NCBI GenBank assembly: GCA_947475475.1
Contig: CANJOG010000017.1
Coordinates: forward strand, 1 to 13,519
DNA from: Acetobacteraceae bacterium
GTDB lineage: Bacteria; Pseudomonadota; Alphaproteobacteria; Acetobacterales; Acetobacteraceae
DNA: 13,519 nucleotides
Reading direction: 5' to 3'
The first letter of the stretch is position 1; each line of letters opens with the position of its first letter. This document shows, in pieces, positions 8,129-13,519 of this stretch. The notes below the pieces were generated by a model. That model did no database searches and was not told where the DNA came from. It saw only the letters and a program-made list of their open reading frames with translations. The translations under genes and the position numbers were made by a program.

Positions 8129-8683
8129 TCAGCCACGGAGGATGGTCCCTGTGCGCCGGATTTTCTTCTGCAACTGCATGATGCCGTACACCAGCGCTTC
8201 CGCCGTGGGCGGACATCCCGGCACATAGATATCCACCGGTACCACGCGATCGCAGCCGCGCACCACCGAATAGGAATAATGGTAATAGCCGCCGCCATTG
8301 GCGCAGCTGCCCATGGAGATTACCCAGCGCGGCTCCGGCATCTGGTCATAGACCTTGCGCAAAGCCGGGGCCATCTTGTTGGTCAGCGTGCCGGCGACGA
8401 TCATCACATCGCTCTGGCGCGGTGAGGCGCGCGGGATAATGCCGAACCGGTCGAGATCGTAGCGCGGCATATAGGCGTGGATCATTTCCACGGCGCAGCA
8501 GGCAAGACCGAAGGTCATCGGCCAGAGGCTGCCCGTACGCGCCCAGTTCACCAGCTTGTCGAGCTGGGCGACGACGAAGCCCTTGTCTTCCATTTCGCCG
8601 GTAATGTTGGCGATCACGGCGTCCTGCTCGGCGCCGGGGGCCAGCGCCTGGCGGTTCCAGGCGATGTCGGTGGTCTGGTTCAT
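8129..8683 (-). CDS. nuoB: NADH-quinone oxidoreductase subunit B (NuoB), cluster N2
   Basis: NuoB (PSST/NDUFS7) holds [4Fe-4S] cluster N2, the last redox centre before ubiquinone. In the 184-residue product the ligands are the tandem C62-C63 (LACCAVEM), C127 (MGSCANGGGYYHYSYSVV) and C157 (YVPGCPPTAEALVYG). The tandem cysteines and the GCPPxxE motif are diagnostic. The sequence between them, MPRYDLDRFGIIPRASPRQS (72-91), is the conserved loop facing the quinone site. About 35 N-terminal residues precede the conserved core, which is common in this class. The ATG at 8683 lies 21 nt after the nuoA stop. All four ligands are present and the length is normal. Confidence 0.98.
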   Translation of the reverse strand: MNQTTDIAWNRQALAPGAEQDAVIANITGEMEDKGFVVAQLDKLVNWARTGSLWPMTFGLACCAVEMIHAYMPRYDLDRFGIIPRASPRQSDVMIVAGTLTNKMAPALRKVYDQMPEPRWVISMGSCANGGGYYHYSYSVVRGCDRVVPVDIYVPGCPPTAEALVYGIMQLQKKIRRTGTILRG

Positions 8684-8704
8684 GCCGCGCGCTCCTGCCC
8701 TACC

Positions 8705-9070
8705 CTATTCCCAGTCCAGGGCGCCCTTGTTCCACTCGTAGATGAAGCCCACCGTCAGCACGGCCAGGAAGCCCATCATGGAGAGGAAACCGAACAGCCC
8801 GATATTGGCGAGCGACACCGCCCAGGGGAACAGGAAGGCCACTTCGAGGTCGAAGATGATGAACAGGATGGCGACCAGGTAGAACCGCACATCGAACCGG
8901 CGACGCGCATCATCGAACGGCGCGAAACCGCATTCATAGGCGGAGAGTTTCTCAGCATAGGGCTTCTGACGCGCGGCGAGCAGCGAGCCGCCCACCATGG
9001 CAACGGCAATGCCACCCGCGATGCCCAGGAACACCAGGATGGGGAAGTAGTCGGCGAGAAGATTCTGCAT
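8705..9070 (-). CDS. nuoA: NADH-quinone oxidoreductase subunit A (NuoA), first gene of the nuo operon
   Basis: NuoA (ND3 family) is a small membrane subunit at the junction of the two arms. The 121-residue product has three hydrophobic segments (about 8-33, 62-82 and 90-112). The long first loop carries YECGFAPFDDAR (45-56), with C47 equivalent to the switch-loop cysteine of ND3. The second helix has the acidic pair in FDLEVAFLFPW (73-83). I chose the ATG at 9070 (MQNLLADYFP), which matches the family N-terminus. The frame stays open to 9277, but that extension of 69 residues is basic, unlike NuoA, and is probably leader sequence. The ribosome site (CGGGAC, about 6 nt upstream) is weak. Nine further nuo genes follow in the same direction. 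Confidence 0.96.
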   Translation of the reverse strand: MQNLLADYFPILVFLGIAGGIAVAMVGGSLLAARQKPYAEKLSAYECGFAPFDDARRRFDVRFYLVAILFIIFDLEVAFLFPWAVSLANIGLFGFLSMMGFLAVLTVGFIYEWNKGALDWE

Positions 9071-9303
9071 GTTCGGTCCCGTTACAGCGCGGAAATTTCC
9101 TGCCGCGCGGCGGCGCAACATTAGCCCCATCCGCCACGCTTCGCCATAGGGCGCAGCCACTGGAAATGACGGGATTTTCATCATGGCAGCGTCCAGCCGG
9201 ACGCCCGATCGCGCCTCACGCCAACGGACGCGCACGACCGCTGCACCGCAGCGCCCAGTAACGTTTTCAGTCACCAAAATATGGGAGAGAAATCTGACGC
9301 TGC
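9071..9303 (-). other. tRNA-Asp to nuoA intergenic region and putative nuoA leader
   Basis: This 233-nt region has no convincing gene and no intrinsic terminator after tRNA-Asp: the sequence below the CCA end has U-rich patches but no hairpin before them. Near nuoA there is a 6-bp stem, GCGCGG (9087-9092) with CCGCGC (9103-9108), whose loop includes the palindrome GGAAATTTCC (9091-9100). A possible -10 element, GGGGCTAATG, lies at about 9118-9127 with a poor -35 (TGGCGA, 9141-9146). If this promoter is real, the leader is about 40 nt and the hairpin sits near its 5' end. Read-through from the tRNA unit is the alternative. Confidence 0.45.
9118..9146 (-). promoter_or_regulatory. weak candidate promoter for the nuo operon
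   Basis: The element reads TAATGT (9118-9123) as -10, 17 nt downstream of TGGCGA (9141-9146) as -35. Only about half of the consensus positions match. The extended GGGGCTAATG core is shared with the candidate promoter of tRNA-Val and partly fits the GCTA-type -10 of alphaproteobacterial housekeeping promoters. This is a hypothesis only. Confidence 0.25.
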
Positions 9304-9380
<77 letters not shown>

Positions 9381-9418
9381 AGCGGCAGGCCGGTGATCTA
9401 TGACCTGACGGTCCCGCC

Positions 9419-9475
9419 GTCAAGCCGCATGGGCGCAGGTTTCGCGATATCAGGTAATTCTCATTTCGGCTTGAC
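9419..9475. repeat. 9-bp inverted repeat between the two tRNA genes
   Basis: GTCAAGCCG at 9419-9427 and CGGCTTGAC at 9467-9475 are perfect inverted copies separated by 39 nt. In the presumed tRNA-Val/tRNA-Asp precursor they could form a long-range helix. There is no U-run, so it is not a terminator. Its function is unknown, and a 9-bp match in 148 nt may be chance. Confidence 0.4.
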
Positions 9476-9490
9476 CAGATGCCCTGTCTG

Positions 9491-9635
9491 CGGGCGTCCG
9501 CATGGGGCGCCAAGCCAGGGGCGGTGCATGGTGGGCGGTGACGGTTTCGAACCGCCGACCCTCTCGGTGTAAACGAGACGCTCTACCGCTGAGCTAACCG
9601 CCCTCATCCATGCCGGGCGCATCCACATGGGACGC
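9491..9635. repeat. imperfect direct repeats flanking tRNA-Val
   Basis: The segment at 9491-9510 (CGGGCGTCCGCATGGGGCGC) and the one at 9614-9635 (begins CGGGCGCATCC, ends ATGGGACGC) match at 18 of 20 aligned positions with one 2-nt gap. They lie on either side of the tRNA-Val gene in the same orientation. A shorter relative, CCGCATGGGCGC, occurs at 9425-9436. The copy upstream of the tRNA also folds on the minus strand as an 8-bp stem with one G-U (9617-9624 with 9630-9637, 5-nt loop). Duplication during tRNA rearrangement is one explanation, GC-rich coincidence another. Confidence 0.4.
9529..9603 (-). tRNA. tRNA-Val (anticodon UAC)
   Basis: The 75-nt minus-strand gene has acceptor stem GGGCGGT pairing with ACCGCCC and D arm GCTC...GAGC. 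Anticodon stem TCTCG/CGAGA surrounds TTTACAC, with anticodon TAC at 9569-9571. The T arm is GGCGG TTCGAAA CCGTC (one G-U). The discriminator is A and CCA is encoded at 9529-9531. It is the first RNA gene after the hupB terminator, so it should have its own promoter. Confidence 0.98.
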
Positions 9636-9647
9636 GCGCGCGCCCCT

Positions 9648-9676
9648 GCATTAGCCCTGTGCGCGCCTGAAATCAA
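9648..9676 (-). promoter_or_regulatory. candidate promoter of the tRNA-Val/tRNA-Asp unit
   Basis: TTGATT (9671-9676) and TAATGC (9648-9653) are separated by exactly 17 nt. Transcription would begin near 9641, about 40 nt before the mature tRNA-Val 5' end. It sits just downstream of the hupB terminator, where a new promoter is required. The -35 is fair (4 of 6) and the -10 weak. Confidence 0.45.
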
Positions 9677-9702
9677 AGCCCGTCCCCGATCTCAGGTCGC
9701 GC

Positions 9703-9735
9703 CACAAAAAGAAAGGGCCGCCCGAAGGCGGCCCT
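9703..9735 (-). terminator. intrinsic terminator of hupB
   Basis: On the minus strand a perfect 9-bp stem, AGGGCCGCC (9727-9735) with GGCGGCCCT (9714-9722), closes a TTCG loop in the C(UUCG)G context, which is exceptionally stable. It is followed at once by the T-rich run TTCTTTTTG. It lies 26 nt past the hupB stop and is the clearest terminator in the window. Confidence 0.93.
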
Positions 9736-9761
9736 GTTCAGATACTGCGCGACTCCGCAGC

Positions 9762-10034
9762 TTAGTTCACCGCGTCCTTCAGGCCCTTGCCGGGCTTGAA
9801 GCGGACGGAATTGGAGGCCGGGATATCGATCTCCTCGCCGGTGCGCGGATTGCGGCCCTTGGACGCCTTGCGGGTCGCGTTGGAGAAGGTGCCGAAGCCA
9901 ACCAGGCGGACTTCCTTGTTGTCCTTCAGGGCGCCTTCGATCGCGCCGAAGACGGCATCGACAACTTCGGTCGCCTTGGCGCGCGGCAGGTCGGTCTGCT
10001 CCGCGACAGCGGCAATGAGGTCCATCTTGTTCAT
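9762..10034 (-). CDS. hupB: DNA-binding protein HU (histone-like, HU-beta type)
   Basis: HU is a small dimeric nucleoid protein that bends DNA without strong sequence preference. The 90-residue product has the whole family layout. The N-terminal helices contain MNKMDLIAAVAEQTDLPRAKA, then a VRLVGFGTFS strand (42-51) and the DNA-gripping arm GRNPRTGEEIDIPASNSVRF (60-79). P63 of the RNP motif is the intercalating proline, and the C-terminus is KPGKGLKDAVN. The length is exactly typical. The ATG at 10034 has AAGGAC 6 nt upstream (10040-10045), which favours it over the internal ATG three codons later. The gene is monocistronic: a promoter candidate lies upstream at 10120-10149 and a strong terminator downstream. 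Its position after lon is the usual alphaproteobacterial arrangement. IHF subunits share the fold, but the arm sequence here is HU-like. Confidence 0.98.
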   Translation of the reverse strand: MNKMDLIAAVAEQTDLPRAKATEVVDAVFGAIEGALKDNKEVRLVGFGTFSNATRKASKGRNPRTGEEIDIPASNSVRFKPGKGLKDAVN

Positions 10035-10119
10035 GCTGAGTCCTTGATCTTGTTATAGCCGTTACGGGCGCGCCTAATCGCCCAGTGGCGGGGCGCTCCC
10101 CTGAACGCCTGAGGGCGCG

Positions 10120-10149
10120 ACACTAGAGGCGTGCATTTCGGGGCGTCAA
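10120..10149 (-). promoter_or_regulatory. candidate housekeeping promoter of hupB
   Basis: TTGACG (10144-10149, followed by C) is a very good alphaproteobacterial -35. It is followed after 18 nt by TAGTGT (10120-10125) as a weaker -10. The start would lie near 10113, giving a leader of about 80 nt. A 13-bp palindrome, CCGGGAGTCCCGG (10150-10162), abuts the -35 on its upstream side and could be an operator or chance. Confidence 0.5.
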
Positions 10150-10205
10150 CCGGGAGTCCCGGCAAAAACCCCGAAACCCGCGCTTATCCACCGATTTCAT
10201 CACCA

Positions 10206-10247
10206 TAACGCAAGAGGCGCGCCCTGGTTGGGCGCGCCCCCTCGTTA
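10206..10247 (-). terminator. hairpin downstream of lon, probable terminator
   Basis: A perfect 9-bp stem (GGCGCGCCC at 10216-10224 and GGGCGCGCC at 10230-10238, 5-nt loop) is flanked by a second paired block, TAACG (10206-10210) with CGTTA (10243-10247), across small internal loops. It lies 17 nt after the lon stop and is the only structure there. The sequence after it is poor in U on both strands, so it may need Rho or act mainly as a 3' stabiliser. Confidence 0.6.
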
Positions 10248-10264
10248 CGCAACAAAGTCGGATA

Positions 10265-12715
10265 TCAATGCGGCAGAGATGCTGACTCTTCCGGCTTTGC
10301 CTTTGGAGCAACCGCTTCTTCCGGTTCCTCCCAGATAATCGCCTCCGGCTTGCGGACCAGAGCGCGCGCGATCACCTCATCGACATGCGCCACCGGAACC
10401 AATGTGAGGTTCTTCTTCACATTATCGGGAATATCCGCGAGGTCCTTCTCGTTTTCCTTCGGGATGAACACCGTGGTGATGCCAGCCCGGAGTGCTGCAA
10501 GCAGCTTCTCCTTCAATCCGCCGATCGGCAGCACACGGCCGCGCAGCGTGATCTCGCCCGTCATCGCCACATCGCGGCGAATCGGAATGCCGGTCAACAC
10601 GCTGACAATCGAGGTCGCCATCGCAATACCCGCCGACGGGCCGTCCTTAGGAGTCGCCCCCTCGGGCACGTGCACGTGGATGTCGCGCTTTTCGAACAAC
10701 GTCGGCTTGATGCCGAAACTCTGCGAGCGGCTGCGCACGTAGCTGAGTGCCGCCGAGACGCTCTCCTGCATCACATCGCCGAGCTTGCCTGTGCTCTTCA
10801 CCGAGCCCTTGCCAGGCAGCATGACGCTTTCAATCGTCAGGATCTCGCCGCCCACCTCGGTCCAGGCCAGCCCCGTCACGACACCGACCATGTCTTCCGA
10901 CTCGGCCTCGCCGTAATGGAAGCGCCGCACGCCGGCGTATTTCTCGACATTCTTGCGGGTGATTGCGACCTTTTTGGCCTTTTTGGTGACGATCTCCTTC
11001 ACCGCCTTGCGGGCCAGATTGGCGATCTCACGCTCAAGGTTACGAACGCCGGCCTCACGCGTGTAATAGCGGATCAGATCGAGCAGCGCCTCGTCAGTGA
11101 TCGACCATTCGTCCTTCTTCAGGCTATGCGCCTCGGTCTGCTTGGACACGAGGTGACGCTTGGCGATCTGGACCTTCTCATCCTCGGTGTATCCAGGGAT
11201 GCGGATGATCTCCATGCGGTCGAGCAACGGCTGCGGCATACGCAGGCTGTTCGCCGTGGTCACGAACATCACATCCGAGAGGTCATAATCCACTTCCAGA
11301 TAGTGATCGGCAAAGGTTGCGTTCTGCTCGGGGTCAAGCACCTCCAGCAGCGCGGAGGACGGATCGCCGCGCCAGTCAGCGCCCAGTTTGTCGATCTCAT
11401 CGAGCAGGAAGAGCGGGTTCGACGACTTCGCCTTCTTCATGCCTTGGACGACCTTGCCCGGCATGGAGCCGATATAGGTACGCCTGTGACCACGAATCTC
11501 AGCCTCGTCGCGCACGCCGCCGAGCGACATGCGGACGAAATTACGCCCAGTCGCCTTGGCGATCGATTTGCCGAGCGAGGTCTTGCCCACGCCCGGCGGG
11601 CCGACCAGGCAGAGAATCGGGCCGCGGATCTTGTTCGAGCGCGACTGCACCGCGAGATATTCGAGAATCCGCTCCTTGACCTTCTCCAGGCCATAATGAT
11701 CGGCTTCGAGCACCTTCTCGGCGGCATCGACGTCATTGCGGACCTTGGTGCGCTTCTTCCAGGGGATGGACAGCATCCAGTCGAGGTAATTGCGCACCAC
11801 CGTCGCTTCGGCGCTCATCGGGCTCATGGTGCGAAGCTTCTTCAGCTCCGCCATGGCCTTGTCGCGCGCTTCCTTCGACAGCTTGGTCTTCTTGATGCGG
11901 TCTTCGAGTTCAGCCGATTCGTCCTTGCCGTCCTCGCCCTCGCCAAGCTCCTTCTGGATCGCCTTAAGCTGCTCGTTAAGATAGTACTCGCGCTGGGTCT
12001 TCTCCATCTGCCGCTTCACGCGGTTGCGGATGCGCTTTTCCACCTGCAGTACGCCGATTTCGGACTCCATATGTCCGAACACGCGCTCCAGCCGCTCGCC
12101 AATTTTGCCGGCTTCGAGCAATTCCTGCTTCTCAGCGATCTTCAGATTGAGATGGCTCGCCACCGTATCGGCCAGCTTGCTCGGCTCATCGATCTGATTG
12201 AGCGAGACCAGCACCTCAGGCGCGATCTTCTTGTTCAGCTTGATGTACTGCTCGAATTGCGAGACCACCGAGCGGCCCAGCGCCTCGAGTTCCTTCGCCT
12301 CGCCGCCCAGATCGGGCATCGGCTCGACATAGGCTTCGAAATGGCTGTCGGTTTCCTTGAAACCGGTGATCTTGGCGCGGCGGCTTCCCTCGACCAGCAC
12401 CTTAACCGTGCCATCGGGGAGCTTGAGCAGTTGCAGGATCGTGGAGACGGTGCCAACGCGATAGATATCCTCCGACGACGGATCGTCCTGCGCGGCATTC
12501 TTCTGGGCGACGAGCAGGATCTGCTTGTCATCCTTCATCACCGCTTCCAGCGCGCGCACGGACTTCTCGCGGCCGACAAACAGCGGCACGATCATGTGCG
12601 GGAAGACGACGATATCGCGCAGCGGCAGAACCGGCAGCAAATCGCCTGCGGTGAGCGGGCCCGTCTTGGGGGGAGTGGTGGGCTGGTCCTTCTCGGACCG
12701 GTCGGATTCCGACAT
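10265..12715 (-). CDS. lon: ATP-dependent protease Lon (LonA)
   Basis: Lon is a hexameric AAA+ serine protease of the cytoplasm that degrades misfolded and specific regulatory proteins. The 816-residue product has all domains in order. The N-terminal substrate domain spans about 25-215 (LPVLPLRDIVVFPHMIVPL at 27-45). A coiled-coil/linker region lies at 215-310. The AAA+ module has Walker A GPPGVGKTS (372-380, K378) and Walker B FLLDEIDK (436-443). The protease domain has catalytic S694 in KDGPSAG and K737 in GGLKEKLLAA, spaced 43 residues apart as in E. coli (S679/K722). The last 20 residues are Glu/Ala/Lys-rich and lineage-variable. The ATG at 12715 is fixed by a near-perfect ribosome site, AGGAGGT (12722-12728), 6 nt away. 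It stands alone between 188- and 230-nt gaps. Heat-shock control is likely for the family, and a weak RpoH-like element is listed separately. Confidence 0.99.
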   Translation of the reverse strand: MSESDRSEKDQPTTPPKTGPLTAGDLLPVLPLRDIVVFPHMIVPLFVGREKSVRALEAVMKDDKQILLVAQKNAAQDDPSSEDIYRVGTVSTILQLLKLPDGTVKVLVEGSRRAKITGFKETDSHFEAYVEPMPDLGGEAKELEALGRSVVSQFEQYIKLNKKIAPEVLVSLNQIDEPSKLADTVASHLNLKIAEKQELLEAGKIGERLERVFGHMESEIGVLQVEKRIRNRVKRQMEKTQREYYLNEQLKAIQKELGEGEDGKDESAELEDRIKKTKLSKEARDKAMAELKKLRTMSPMSAEATVVRNYLDWMLSIPWKKRTKVRNDVDAAEKVLEADHYGLEKVKERILEYLAVQSRSNKIRGPILCLVGPPGVGKTSLGKSIAKATGRNFVRMSLGGVRDEAEIRGHRRTYIGSMPGKVVQGMKKAKSSNPLFLLDEIDKLGADWRGDPSSALLEVLDPEQNATFADHYLEVDYDLSDVMFVTTANSLRMPQPLLDRMEIIRIPGYTEDEKVQIAKRHLVSKQTEAHSLKKDEWSITDEALLDLIRYYTREAGVRNLEREIANLARKAVKEIVTKKAKKVAITRKNVEKYAGVRRFHYGEAESEDMVGVVTGLAWTEVGGEILTIESVMLPGKGSVKSTGKLGDVMQESVSAALSYVRSRSQSFGIKPTLFEKRDIHVHVPEGATPKDGPSAGIAMATSIVSVLTGIPIRRDVAMTGEITLRGRVLPIGGLKEKLLAALRAGITTVFIPKENEKDLADIPDNVKKNLTLVPVAHVDEVIARALVRKPEAIIWEEPEEAVAPKAKPEESASLPH

Positions 12716-12903
12716 TCAGAGACCTCCTGATGGACAGTCAGACACCTGGGCCGCCCTGGGTGATGGATTGGCTTGATCAGCCCCCATCACGTTAGCGGCA
12801 CGGCCCATGGCCTTAACCGGAAAATGTCCGGCTCATCGCATATCGGCAGTCGATGAACCAAGCACAAGGGGAACCGATCACACGGGCACGCGCAGAGGGT
12901 GGC
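12716..12903 (-). other. clpX-lon intergenic region (lon leader, possible clpX terminator)
   Basis: This 188-nt region has no gene. It holds the strong lon ribosome site at 12722-12728 and a small hairpin, CCGGA (12817-12821) with TCCGG (12827-12831), with a 5-nt loop. In the direction of transcription the hairpin is followed by TTAAGG rather than a T-run, so at best it is a weak end for clpX. An RpoH-like promoter candidate lies at 12839-12868. Read-through from clpX into lon cannot be excluded. Confidence 0.45.
12839..12868 (-). promoter_or_regulatory. possible heat-shock (RpoH/sigma-32) promoter of lon
   Basis: On the minus strand CTTGTGC (12862-12868) is followed after 15 nt by CCGATATG (12839-12846). 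This partly resembles the CTTG...CCATAT pattern of alphaproteobacterial RpoH promoters. Transcription would start about 115 nt upstream of lon. The fit is imperfect, and the support comes mainly from lon being a known heat-shock gene. Confidence 0.25.
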
Positions 12904-13519
12904 TCACGCCCCCTCGGCACGCTCTTTCCCATAGGTGTAGAGCGGATTGGCCCGCCCTTCGGCGACTTCGCTATTGATCACCACTTCCTCGACCGAATCC
13001 AGGCCAGGCAGATCGTACATGGTGGTGAGCAGAATCGCTTCCATGATCGAGCGCAGGCCGCGCGCGCCGGTACGACGTGCAATCGCGCGCGTGGCAACCG
13101 AGCGCAGTGCCTCCTCGGTAAAGCTGAGCTTCACACCTTCCATCTCGAACAGCCGGCCATATTGCTTGACCAGCGCATTCTTCGGCTTGGTGAGAATCTC
13201 GATCAGCGCCGCCTCGTCGAGATCTTCCAGCGTCGCGACCACCGGCAGACGGCCGATGAATTCCGGAATCAGGCCGAACTTCATCAGATCCTCTGGCTCC
13301 ACTTCGCGCAGGATCGCACCCATGCGACGCTCATCCGGGCCGCGCACATCGGCGCCGAAGCCAATTCCCGAGCCCTTGCCGCGCGCGCCAATGATCCGCT
13401 CCAGGCCGGAAAAGGCTCCGCCGCAGATAAACAGGATGTTGGTCGTATCGACCTGGAGGAATTCCTGCTGCGGATGCTTGCGTCCGCCCTGCGGCGGCAC
13501 CGAGGCAACCGTGCCTTCC
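12904..13519 (-). CDS. clpX: ATP-dependent Clp protease ATP-binding subunit ClpX, C-terminal half
   Basis: ClpX is the AAA+ unfoldase that feeds substrates to the ClpP peptidase. The window edge cuts the gene: 204 codons plus one base are visible, about half of a normal ClpX of roughly 420 residues. The zinc-binding N-domain and the Walker motifs lie outside. Counting from the edge, the visible part starts EGTVASVPPQGGRKHPQQEF with the RKH pore loop at 13-15. It continues with the IGF ClpP-docking tripeptide at 52-54 (bases 13357-13365), the arginine-finger segment PEFIGRLP (85-92) and sensor-2 GARGLRS (151-157). The C-terminus is YTYGKERAEGA. A GTG at 13500 is an internal valine, not a start. 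The neighbour lon matches the usual clpP-clpX-lon order, so clpP is expected upstream. Confidence 0.98.
   Translation of the reverse strand, partial: EGTVASVPPQGGRKHPQQEFLQVDTTNILFICGGAFSGLERIIGARGKGSGIGFGADVRGPDERRMGAILREVEPEDLMKFGLIPEFIGRLPVVATLEDLDEAALIEILTKPKNALVKQYGRLFEMEGVKLSFTEEALRSVATRAIARRTGARGLRSIMEAILLTTMYDLPGLDSVEEVVINSEVAEGRANPLYTYGKERAEGA

Noticed and set aside
9071..9277. N-terminal extension of NuoA by 69 residues to an upstream ATG
   Set aside because: The extension is basic and not hydrophobic, is not found in the family, and covers the likely leader hairpin. NuoA normally starts close to the first membrane helix.
10385..12730. A 781-codon open frame on the plus strand covering nearly all of lon
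   Set aside because: It runs in the same codon register as lon. Antisense stops there would need the sense codons TTA, CTA or TCA, which GC-rich genomes avoid. The product looks low-complexity (Asp/Arg/His/Leu-rich), has no recognisable domain, and lon is unambiguous.
12817..12831. Intrinsic terminator for clpX
   Set aside because: The stem has only 5 bp and TTAAGG instead of a T-run follows, so it is not called as a terminator.

Overview
The window is a stretch of core chromosome from an alphaproteobacterium, read almost entirely on the minus strand. The GC content is high, and the gene order clpX - lon - hupB - tRNA - nuoA onward is one I associate with Rhizobiales and Rhodospirillales-type genomes. 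The separate nuoC and nuoD genes, the mitochondrion-like NuoG without an N7 cluster, and the NuoE tail also fit Alphaproteobacteria. I lean to Rhodospirillales in the broad sense, but the genus cannot be named from this sequence alone.

Reading in the direction of transcription (high to low coordinates), the window opens inside clpX, whose N-terminal half lies outside the right edge. A 188-nt gap leads to lon, the ATP-dependent protease, followed by a GC-rich hairpin. hupB, a histone-like HU subunit, follows with a good promoter candidate and a strong intrinsic terminator. Next come two tRNA genes, tRNA-Val(UAC) and tRNA-Asp(GUC), both with encoded CCA ends. After a 233-nt leader region the respiratory complex I operon begins: nuoA, B, C, D, E, F, G, H, I and most of nuoJ. 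nuoK to nuoN are expected beyond the left edge.

Functionally, ClpX and Lon are the two main soluble AAA+ proteolysis enzymes, HU organises the nucleoid, and the nuo genes build the NADH:ubiquinone oxidoreductase. The ligands of all eight canonical Fe-S clusters can be read here: N1a in NuoE, N3 in NuoF, N1b/N4/N5 in NuoG, N6a/N6b in NuoI and N2 in NuoB. The nuo genes are tightly packed (gaps of 4-21 nt), except for a 99-nt spacer between nuoH and nuoI that carries a strong inverted repeat.

I found no mobile element, CRISPR array, defence island or unknown gene cluster. No new system is evident. The points worth a second look are small non-coding structures: the nuoH-nuoI spacer hairpin, repeats flanking the tRNA genes, the nuoA leader hairpin with no visible terminator after tRNA-Asp, and the control region of lon.
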